Shown here: positions 33,001 to 45,000 of the stretch, piece after piece
Layout: every line of letters begins with the position of its first letter
How positions within the stretch are numbered: position 1 is the first letter of the stretch
Source: Incurvaria masculella
Lineage: Eukaryota; Arthropoda; Insecta; Lepidoptera; Incurvariidae
Assembly: GCA_946894095.1 (NCBI GenBank)
Contig: OX335644.1
Span: forward strand, 24,471,595 to 24,535,594
Direction of reading: 5' to 3'
Length of the DNA stretch: 64,000 nucleotides
Translations under genes and position numbers: made by a program
The notes under the pieces: generated by a model
What the model was told of the DNA's origin: nothing
Databases searched by the model: none
The model's input: only the letters and a program-made list of their open reading frames with translations

Positions 33001-36000
33001 TCACTTATAATACTATATATTGTATGGAAGTATGGATTATTTATCAACTTGTTTTAGCATTAATTTATAATTGATTTTTTTTAAATTAAATAACAATTAA
33101 CACGAAAACCAGTTGATCGCTTAAATAATTCTAATTTCGTCTATCAAAGCAATATCGAAGCCGTCAGAATGAGCTAGTTTACTGTTCCGTTTTTCAGCAA
33201 ACTTCACCTTTTAGTTTTGATATGAGACGGCTATATATATAGTGCTCAGGGTACAGCGAGTGCGGTGACCTGAATCACCCACCATTGAACAAGTACGGAT
33301 AGACTGGGCGTGCCGTCATACAATCGTTGGTAAGTATAAGCGAGTCATTTAATATCTTCGCATCTCTGTAGTGCAATAGAGGATTACGTACAAGATATAC
33401 AGGTTGCCCTTTTAAATGCGCAAGCCACCGCATGGCGTGATTTGGTAGGACAAAATAAGCAGCTTAATATTTTAAATGTTTCTTAAATATTTTATTTTTA
33501 TATTTTTTTAAGACCTTAATAATTGTTAATAAATAATTAACAGTCTTATTCAGAGAGCACCTGTCTAAACTTAGTATAAGATTAGCGCCGGACTAACCAT
33601 ACAAAAACCGGTTTTAGTCCGGCGGATTAAAGTATGTCCACCCACTCTGAATACGGCTGTATAAATGCAATTTAAGGAAGGTTCTGGCACCATCAGTTTA
33701 GATAAAAAGTCAGTGAATTTCACTGTATTATTGTAAATCGCCTCTGTCTTATTATTCTGGTGTAAAAAGCCATTCTCATTTTAGATAAATAGTTCCTAGT
33801 AATATTGTAATTTCACTGGAATATTGTCAATAGCCTCTGTCTAATTATTTTGACGTAAAAAGCCATCATCGTTTTAGATAAAAAGTCCGTAGTAATATTG
33901 TAACTTCAACTTGTAACTTTATTATTGTCAATCGCCTCTGTCTAATTATTCTGGTGTAAAAAGCCATTCTCATTTTAGATACATAGTTCCTAGTAATATT
34001 GTAATTTCACTGGAATATTGTCAATAGCCTCTGTCTAATTATTTTGACGTAAAAAGCCATCATCGTTTTAGATAAAAAGTCCGTAGTAATATTGTAACTT
34101 CAACTTGTAACTTTATTATTGTCAATCGCCTCTGTCTAATTATTCTGGTGTAAAAAGCCATTGTCATTTTAGATACATAGTTACTAGTAATATTGTAATT
34201 TCACTAGAATATTGTCAATGGCCTCTGTCTAATTATTCCGGCGTAAAAAGCCATCGGCGTTTTAGTTAAAAATTCCGTAGTAATATAGTAGTTTCGCTGT
34301 GGTCTCTGTCTAATTATTATGGTTTAAAATGAAAAACGTTATATGTAAAGGCCACGTGCATACCTGTTAGACGATTTTAGTTCTTAACCGACTTATGGGC
34401 CACTCTGCATTTTCAACTCATGACATGGAGTACAATGCACAATGCGCTCTGTGTGAAATCTCCTTTCTATACGTACATCGTAGTAGCGATTCGAAAATTT
34501 GATGCATCTGGTAGGTACGTTCCATTTCTCTCCGAGCGGCTGGTAGCCTAGTAGCGCGGGGACTTGCCTAGCCAGAGGTCTCGGTTCAAATCCTCGCCGC
34601 GTTCGTGCACCATTTTCTTTCTCTTTCCGAGTAGGATAAGTGCATTTCGTCACTAAAGCGAGCTGCTCTATGGTTCGCAATCCATTCCGGGTTGGTACCA
34701 TGGCATTAAATGAATAGATGGTCGAAGCGGCAATGACCAAAATTGTCCGTGTTTTCTATCCGGTTAAATGTAGCCGTGCTCATAAAGGCAAGGTCATGGC
34801 ATGACACCTATTTCTTTCGGCAATGTTGTGTATTAGGTTAATAACATAACGGTAGTGGTGTGGTATGAGCCATCTATGTTAGGTTGCATAAGAAATAATA
34901 ATAACAATAACCGTACCCAAAGGGTGCCAACGGAACCCTATTACTAAGCCTCCGCTGTCCGTCCGGCCGTACGTCCGTCCGTCTATCACAGGACTGTATC
35001 TCATGAACCGTAATCGATAGGCAGCTGGAATGTTTACAGAGTGTGTATTTATTTTGCCGCTATAACAACAAATAGGTAACATTTAAAAATAATAAGAATT
35101 AAAGGGGGGGTCCCCATACAAAAAACGTGATTTTTTTGTGTTAAATCTTGTTTGGTGGTACGGAACCCTTCGTGTGCGAGCCCGACTCGCACTTGGCCGG
35201 TTTTTAACAATGAAAATGCTTTTTCGATCGCTTCAGTATTATCGCCGAGTGTGGAATCGTCCTGTTGTCGTGCATTCTAGGCATTCAGTCATTGCGGATT
35301 CAGTAGAGTTAACAGAAGAAGAATTTACTTTGACATTACTGTTAACTCTACTAAATCCGCAATGACTGAATGCCAAGAATACACGCCCTGTTGTCGCGAG
35401 TTCTGGGGCTACGCGAGTGGTTGTAAGTAAATGTAAATGACGCGTACCGGCTAGAGCTAGAAGATGGAAATGTACAAGAAAAAAATGCGAAAATGTGAAA
35501 CATTCTATTTTTTTTTTACTAAATCTCTTATCACGAAAATTAAATTTGATATCACGAAAGCCCGTTTGTATTTGGACAAAAAAACGTATGTCTATGATGG
35601 TTCGTGTTGCAGATGGTCCCTGAAATTTAAGCTGTAAAACTAACCCCTACGCTAAGGATAACGTGTAGTCATCCTGTTCTTGTGTTTTATGTGCAAATAA
35701 ATGTTTAAAAAAATTATTTCCTTTTTATTAAATTCATTTTCACGGCATCATCCCTATATGCCACACATTGGGCTTTGACCCACATACGTTTTCCATGTGG
35801 ACTTTACGGTGATGCGCTCCGTACCCGAAGGTCGTGAATTGCGCGAGATCTGTGGATTTTTTCGTTCAATGTACCTGCAAATACCACCCACACGCGCGCT
35901 ATCTCCATAATGTTGGCGTTAAAATAGTGTCCCTGCGATAATGATACAGCGGCCGCCAGGGGGAGCCGTTTATCACGCGCCAACGTGACAGCTGTCAAAT

Positions 36001-39000
36001 GGTTGGAGTGTTTTCGCGGCTTTTTTCGACAATATCGCGACATGGGAGGCCGGCGGAGCGGCTTGGTATGAATTTATGATTAACTTGATGAAATTTCGAT
36101 CGTTTAGTCCGAGAGCTGAGAGAAGGATTAGCAAATTCGTGCATGGTTACAGAGGTCACTTGGCTTAGGCAATAAACAGTGTTAAAAAACGTAACCCAAC
36201 CCACCCTCATGATATTAGCCCAAGTAGCCTGCATTACCGAAGGAATTTGGTTAGGTTAGGTTATACCAGGACTTTCCCTTTATGAGAAAGGCTACATTTA
36301 ACTGGATGGTTAACACGGACAATTTGTAAAGATATGCACTTATTCAACTCAGAAATAGAAAGAAAGTGGTGCACAAACGGGGCGGGAATCGAACCCATGC
36401 CCTGTGACATTGAAGGCAAATCCCTGCGCCACTGAGCTACGAGCCACACCTTGCTCGCAAAGGAGAATGCCCAAATCCAGGCCCCTTAGAAATAATTCGT
36501 GTCTTTATTAACACATACCCGATAATTTATATTTATGATTTAAACACAATTAAGACTATCTGAACCCCCATGTTTCACGGTCGGTTACTCGGTTAATAAT
36601 TAAAAGTAATCATTCACAATTACTTCTTTTCCTACAAACAATATGAATAAGAGAAGGACAGAACATCGCATAGTAAATCCGTTGTCACAAGACGTGTTCG
36701 GGTAGCTTGCTTCATGCCATTCCGTCGTGTAAGGGAGGCAAAAAGGCGTAAATACGTATGTAAAATTATCCCTAGGACCAATGGAAAGGATCGTTGTCTG
36801 TCCGTTTTGATTGCGTTTGGACTGGAGCATTTTGTTCTACGCTGACTGAGCTCTCTTGTGTCTCTAAAACATTCATAATCTCAAAACCGCATTTTGTCAA
36901 TAACTTTAAAATGGCAATAAATTTTGTCTTCAAAATTCATAATACGAAAAGTTATATTATTTTCTAAATTATAACATTGGTTTGGAAGATAGACATTAAA
37001 ATTTTGAGGGGCCCAAAATGTATGGGGTAAGGGGCATTCTCCTTTGTAATTAAAAAAAATACAAATTTAATCTGGACTCGCATTACGTTAGGGTTCCGAA
37101 AAAACATATCTGCGAATGATACATTATACCTAAGTAGCATATTTTAGGAACGTTTTAAAATTACTAAAAGTTGCATAGACGGGTGTTATAATTGTCACAG
37201 AAACGTGTATACAACACCTATATCTCCATTTTATAGAGCCGATCAGTTGAATACAAGTTACATAGACGTCATTCTATCATGAATTAATAAAAGGTACAGA
37301 AGTTCAACTTCATCACTATTTCGTATTCCCGACTACGCAACATTTTCGTGATATTACAACATTTTGGCTTGCCCTTAACCTGGTACGGTCGTTTTGTCAA
37401 ATTTGAGATCTCTTTCTGTCATGCTGAAGTCAACCATAGAGTAAAAGGGACTTAGGAATTCCTTCTCTTTCCAGTGAATACAATTGAGAGGTAACGACCA
37501 TACTCAAACTTCGAACTAATTGCACAGGAGTGTCTTGGAGAGACGCACGTAATGTTCTGTACCCGAAGTCTCAGTTGTCACCTAAATTGGCGTTACGGCA
37601 AACCGATCGACTGGCGTCTTCAAATGTATGGAGAAATTGAAGAGCGCGCGCGGTGGGCGTTAAGCGAACTAACATTTGCGAGTCCGAGCTTGATTTGACA
37701 GCTTACTCAACGTTGCAAATACGTCGACGTTGCCGTTTACGTCCACTCCGCGTTTTCATACAAATCGGAAGTCCGCGTTTGACTTTGACAGCTTGAAGAA
37801 GTAAAACCAAAGAATCTCTAGTAAAAACTTGCATGGAGTTTGGCGTTTTTACGGAACTTCGAAGTTACGTAAACGCCAATTTAGGTGAGAACTGAGACTA
37901 CCGGCTCTGATTGCCACCTGGTTGTGAAAATAAATGACGAATTGATGTATGTACTTAGTTATTTGACCAGGTATTGGCCAGGTTGTGAAAATAAATGACG
38001 TATGTATGTAGTTAGTTATTCCGAAGTTAAAAACATTTGAATTCGGCCTATCTCAAGGGAGACTCGAAATACGGGACGAAGAAGTTACCTTTTTGCCAAA
38101 TCTCAAATCCATGATTTTTAGCCGTAAAGCATGAACTTGTAGACATTGATTAACTAGTATACTCCCGACAAACTAATAACAACACAAAAACTGTATGTTA
38201 CAATATACTGTGAAACATAATATGGGTACTATTCCAATCAATAGACTCTCACATGCACTACATGGTTCCATACAAGCTTAAATCACGTACCAGCTTGAAA
38301 TGCCTTAAAAACATTATTCCTATATATTGAATGGTACTGCATGGACTGGACTGCTCGTATGTTACGACAGGCGTCAACGAGCGGAAGTAGAGGGGGAGGG
38401 GTGGAATGACGTCACAATTTCCGTAACACGGGAAATGAAAATCGGGCGCGAGAGCGCGCCGCGCTCGGATGAAAAATAAGCAGACATCGCTCCGCCTTTT
38501 GTAAGCGTTTTTCTGTGACCGTTATGAACGGAATACTTTTTCCCCTCGTGTTTTATGTCTCCGAAATGGGTATTTTAGGCGCGTGTTTGTCGAATACGGT
38601 TCCTGTGTAGAATCGACCGTGCAGCAGTGACTTATGGGAGGGAATCAAGTAAAGAAAGTTATAAAAAAAACCGGCCAAGTGCGAGTCGAACTCGCACACG
38701 AAGGGTTCCGTACCATCGTAAAAAAAACCACGTTTTTTGTATGGGAGCCCCCTCTAATTTTAATTATTTTTTAATCTTACCTATTTGTTGTTATAGCGGC
38801 AAAATAAATACACTCTGTGAAAATTTCAGCTGTCTACCTGTTACGGTTACTGAGATACAGCCCTGTGACAGACGGACAGACGGACGGACGGACGGACGGA
38901 CGGACGGACGGACGGACGGACGGACGGACGGACGGACGGACGGACGGACAGCGGAGGCTTAGTAATAAGGTTCCGTTTTCACCCTTTGGGTACGGAACCC

Positions 39001-42000
39001 TAAAAATAACAACCCTGTATGGTAGTTAGAATTTTTTAAGTGGGCCTTCAGGGCCAAATCCGTAACTATAAGAAAACACTCAAAGGAGTCATGAGGCCGA
39101 TTTGGTTAAGAAATAAAACTGCTTTATTAGATTTTTGATAAAACTATTTTCCTAGCCGGGAATCGAACTCGTTAATTAAATAAAAAATAACGCATCCTTT
39201 ATTATTGCACCAGTCAATAGTGTTGCTTATAAGGAACAAATCCTGTGAAGTAATGTTACACGAGAAACTAAAGGAAAGTGTAAATTTTTTATAAATTGAT
39301 AAAAAAAATCGAGTAATCATGCATTACCCGTACTTTCACGAATCAACGCGAAGCTCATCAAACCACCTTGACTAAGGGCCGAGTGCACGAAAGAACAAAA
39401 CATCAAAATCAACGTCAAAGTATGATCAAACACGTCACTTTGTGTGGACAGTATGGAAGGAACTCTATGCGGATCACTAAAAATTACGTGTTTGAACATT
39501 GATTAACTCGGTCGTCTCTTCGTGCAACCGGGGCTAAACGATTGTATCCAGTTATCCACCTGCATTTAGGATCACAAAATTGTGTTCTTATTTCAAAATT
39601 GTATTCTCTCTTTTCGTTTGAAGGCCATGATCAGAGAATGAAAAAAAGATTTTAAACAATTTGATTAGTGAGGTTATGGGTAATGCACGAATTCTTGAAA
39701 AATTAAATAAATTTACTCTTTCCTTTAGTTTACCTTATTACATTACTTCACATAGACTAGGAGGTCGCGACAAAAATGGTAACGATAACGTAAATGGCTG
39801 AAACTGGGTTCACAGGATAAGGCCCAACCCTCTGAAGCTAAATGTGTCAGTCTGCCTGTGCCAAGTGGTTGCGTTACCTCGATAATGCGCCTGAAAAAGT
39901 TACAACGAAAATATATGAAAAGGTAAATGGCTGCAAATAATGCAGCATGAAAGTATCAGTACATACTTACTTAGTAATACCAAAACTGAACAAATCCTTG
40001 TTTGCATTTCTTAGTTATAGGCGATTTAGGTTACGGATTAAATTTTACGTATATTTAAGTATTTAATTGAAAAACCGACTGATAATTGTTGCATAATTAT
40101 TAGGTATCAATATTCCAAGACCATCAGCATATTCATCAGCAGGTACATACCAACTTCTATTTTATATAGCCAATCTAGATAACGCAACCACTTGGCGCAG
40201 GCGGACTGACTTATTTAGAATCGGAGGGTTGGTCTCTAACATGTGAACCCAGGTTCAGTCATTTACCTTATCATGACCAAAAATGTCGTGACCTCCCGGA
40301 ATAACACGATTAATTCCTTATAAACGACACTGGATTCTTTTTTTTTTCCTCAAAATCAACGAGTTCGATTCCCGGCTAGGAAAACGATTTTTCCAAAAAT
40401 CTAATAATTAAGTTTTAGTTTTTATCGAAATCGGCCTCATGACTATTGTGACGTCAATTTGCAGTACTTTGAGATTGCGTCCGAATGTTTCGAAGTGACG
40501 TCACAAAGTACTACTTTCCTTTAGTCTTAGTTTCTGATGCGACTATTTATCTCAACCTTAGTGTTTAACGCTATTTCTTATAGTTTCTGATTTGGCCCTG
40601 AGGGCACTCTTGAAAAATTTCGCCTGGCCTTGAACCAGCAAGCAAATCTTTCGCGGGTAGTGCGTCTACAAATTTCGCGAAGGTGTCGGGGAACATCTAC
40701 ATAAATTGAAGCATTGTAATAACATTTTGACACTTGTGACGAAGCATTTAGCGCATCCCCCTTTCCCGCCAAAATACATAACCGATTTCCTGCGAGCTCC
40801 GCTGGTCGCTGTTGGATTAAACGTACTTACAATGCGATTCAAATAAGAATAGAACGGTGCTCGTGACTAACTTCACTCGAATTCGCGAGGGAAAATACGC
40901 GGCAACACCGCGGCAAAGTACTGAAGTTTGTGAAGTGAAGTGAGCGTTTTAGCAGTTTGACATTCAAAATGGCGGTGATCCTACCCTCCGTGCTATTTTT
41001 GAAATTCTTTGCAATCGCTTGCAGCCAGCGATTAGCAATGCAATCGTAAACGCTCGACAACAGCCAATGGCCGCCGGGCGCTGCTATCCAAACGTCATTC
41101 AAAAATAAGAAACTGCGTTTTTAGCGATCGGCATCGCAAATTGCTACAGATTTAACACAAAAAAAACACTTTTCTTGTATGCCCCCCCCCCCATTAATTA
41201 TTAATATTTTTTAATTTGTCATTATGTAGTATTTAATTGTTGTTAATATATAATTGTTGTTATAGCGGCAAAATAAATACAAACTCTGTGAAAATTTCAG
41301 CTGCCTACCTATTACGGTTCATGAGATACAGCCCTGTGACAGACAGACGGACAGACGGACGGACGAACGGACGGACAGACGGACGCACGGACGGACGGAC
41401 GGACAGACGGACGGACGGACGGACGGACGGACGGACGGACGGACGGACGGACAGACGGACGGACGGACAGTGGAGGCTTAGTAATAGGGTTCCGTTTTCA
41501 CCCTTTGGGTACGGAAAAAAACGTCAAACCTCATACAAGATTTTACTAGATATTCTGTGGTATTACTTCTTCAAGCTGTCAAAAGCCAAACTCGGACTTC
41601 CGATTTGTATGCAAACGCGGAGTCGGCGTAAACGGCATCGTCGACGTTTTTGCAACGTTGAGTAAGCAGTCAAATCAAACTCGGACTCGCAAATGTTAGT
41701 TCGCTTAACGCCCACTGCGCGCTTAAATTTCTCTTAAATTTTTCCATACATTTGAAAACGCCAGTCGATCGGTCTGCCGTAAAGTTTGAAGCTGTCAGGG
41801 AAAATGCCCCCTGCAAAGACGATGACAAGGAATCTAAAAAAAACGGCCAAGTGCGAGTCAGTCTCGCACACGAAGGGTTCCGTACCATCATACAAGATAT
41901 AACACAAAAATCACGTTTTTTGTATGGGGCCCCCCTTTAATTATTAATATTTTTTTATTTTTTAATTTGTTGTTATAGCGGCAAACTAAATACACATTCT

Positions 42001-45000
42001 GTGAAAATTTCAGCTGCCTACCTATTACGGTTCATGAGATACAGCCCTGTGACAGACGGTCGAACGGACGGACGGACAGCGGAGGCTTAGTAATAGGGTT
42101 CCGTTTTCGCCCTTTGGGTACGGAACCCTAATTACGTACGGACCGACCCCTTAAAACAAAAGTGACCGCTTGTCGATGGCCGATGAGTAGAACGTATTGT
42201 GTTGCATACAATCCCTCATGGATTTTGTAAGAGCCACAAAAAGCTGAGAGCACTCAGAAAGAAAAGGGTCATTGATTCACAACCTTGTGTGCTGTATTTC
42301 GTATGTATTTCTGGTAGATTGGAATAAAATAAATCTTAGAAATAGAAGAAAAAACATATCCTACTATATCTGCCACGAATTTTAATACTTACTTATCTAT
42401 ACCTGTATTAAAGACTAGTTGAGGTACCCGACTCCACTCGGGTCAATGTCGTTTGGACTGATGTCGGGCCGAATTATTTCCTGGATATTATTTGAGTTCC
42501 CAATACGAAATTTCATCCCCTATTTCAAACCCTTTGCGCCTAACTTTCACCAGAAAAGGTACACTATGTCCTACTCCAAGGTCCCGACTCTGTCTATACC
42601 GAAATTCTTCAAAATTTATAATATGGATTGACAGTATGGATGAAGAGTCTGTTTTTTTTGTTTGAACGCGCTAATCTCTGGAACTACCGGTCGGTTTTGC
42701 ATTTAATAGCTTAAATCTTGAAGAAGGCTACAGGCCATTTAACATCACGCTACGACTCTTAAGAGCCGAGCAAAATTAAGAACGTCAGAAAGAAGTAATG
42801 GTGTGGACGGGCGATGCGACGTAGTGGTTCTGAGGCCGAGGGCCCATTCAACCGGGTTACCCGAGTGGCCCCGGGAACCTGGGCTGGGGATAAAATAGAA
42901 GATTTTTGGCGTTTTGGGAGCTTGCTAGCAGCATCTCACGTATACAATGGACAGTAACTGTATAATGCCATTTTATGAAATTAATATAATAAACTACTAT
43001 TAACCTAACTAAAATACGTCACAGAATAACGCAATCCGTTCTGTCATCCCATAGTAGTGCACGCTGAATATGATTACAGTTCGGATTTAAGTATTCTTCG
43101 ACGGCACTGTCTACTGCGCACAGAGCCAATAGTTTAACCAGTGATATGTAGGTAAAAGGATATGGCCTTACATACAATTCTGTCGCATGTTGCGGTATTT
43201 TGATATCCCGTCTTTCTTTGCGTTTTTTATGTCATCCTTGCACGGTGTTACCACACAATTGGGCATTTTTAAGGCGGCCCAACCCAGCGGGACTAACTCA
43301 TTCGCGGGCACGGTACAAAACCGTGCTGTTTCGCTCTGGGACCTTCTCTGTTTTAAAGAAAATGACAGGCTCCGTGATTAGGAAGATGCAACATGTCCAC
43401 AAAAAAGACAATGTGCATAGTGTATGATTTGGTAAGATTTACGAAAATTTTAATTACAAAACGACTTATAGCTAAAAGTAAACCACGACCGCTGTAGTCA
43501 AAAAACTAACAAAAACCAAATAGATTATAAATCTTGATTAAATAAGCTATATCTGATGTTTAATCTTTTTAAGATTTTCTTACTTTATCATTGCGTAATC
43601 CACCTCCAAAGTTATTGTATAAAACGCGCAAAAAATTCGAACTTTCGGACCTTATAACTTAGAAACCAAACACAATTTTACAATGCCAACGGTCATCAGA
43701 CATCTAGTTCGATCAAATAAAACTATTTTGAGCAAAATTTGGGATCTCTGACAAGAAATATGGGCGTGATCTTCTTTCCCCGTTTGTATGTGGAGTTGAG
43801 CGGGATGGGCCACCTTAAGGTGGCCCAACCCGGCGGGCCTAACTCATTCGCGGGCACGGTACAAAACCATGCTGTTGCGCTCTGGGACCTTCTCTGTTTC
43901 AAAGAATAAGACAGGTTCCGTGATGAGGAAGATGCAACATTTCCACAAAAAAGACAATGTGCATAGTGTATGATTTGGTAAGATTTACGAAAATTTTAAT
44001 TTCAAAACGGTTTATAGCTAAAAGTAAACCACGACCGCTGTAGTCAAAAATCTAACAAAAACCAAATAGATTATAAATCTTGATTAAATAAGCTATGTCT
44101 GATGACTAATCGTTTTAAGATGTTCTTACTTTATCATTGCGTAATCCACCTCCAAAGTTATTGTATAAAACGCGCAAAAAATGTAAACTTTCGGACCTTA
44201 TAATTTAGAAACCAAACACAATTTTACAATGCCAAAAGTCATCAGACATCTAGTTCGATCAAATAAAGCTATTCTGACCAAAATTTTGGATCTCTGACAA
44301 GAAATATGGGCGTGATCTTCTTTCCCCTTTTGTATGGGGAGATGAGCGGGATGGGCCACCTTAAGGCGCATTATAAGCCCGAAGCGACGCATACGCGTAT
44401 GACGACAGCGAGCTGCTGTCTGGCGACAAAGTGGTGTCCCGCGACCGATATAACACCACTTTTGTTGTTTCATTTATTTTGTATGGAAGGGCTGTCCTTA
44501 CGTATAGTAGTAATATATATGTTAATGAGTTTCGTTTCGAAAACTCACCCGAAAGCTGATGGCGCCGCTACAGTTGACGTCGAACGCCTTGAACACGTAG
44601 TGGGCGTACAGGGCAGAATCTGTGAACATTACACCACAATGTAACCACATGTCAGTTTAAATTTGTGTACAAGAAAAAATATTATTATTATATGAGACTT
44701 TATCTGCAAGATCAGCAACAATGGGCAGCAAACTGTTGAATACACTCCCTGCCTAGGTGTTACCCCCAAAATACAACCTGGGTATTACAACCTTGCAGGT
44801 ATGTACAACCTACAATACAACCTTGTAGGTAATTCCGCCAAAATACAACCTGGGTCCTTTAAAGATAGTGTAAAGAGTCACCTGCGGGTCATGAGTAGAC
44901 TGTCTTCTCCCCTGTGAGTCACCGGTGAGTCACAACGCTTTCGTACGCATGAAATGAGAGCCACGAATCACCCTAGTGCTGTCCCTTTCCTCTTAGGAGA

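Noticed and set aside
36365..36450. Apparent tRNA gene with A and B boxes on the minus strand (similar heads at 5.0, 13.6 and 34.5 kb)
   Set aside because: These are tRNA-derived heads of SINE S1; no closing acceptor stem, and the SINE body follows.
38627..41665. Proteins with (Thr-Asp-Gly-Arg)n repeats, also at 60.7 kb
   Set aside because: Translation of (GACG)n microsatellites inside R1 repeats, not genes.
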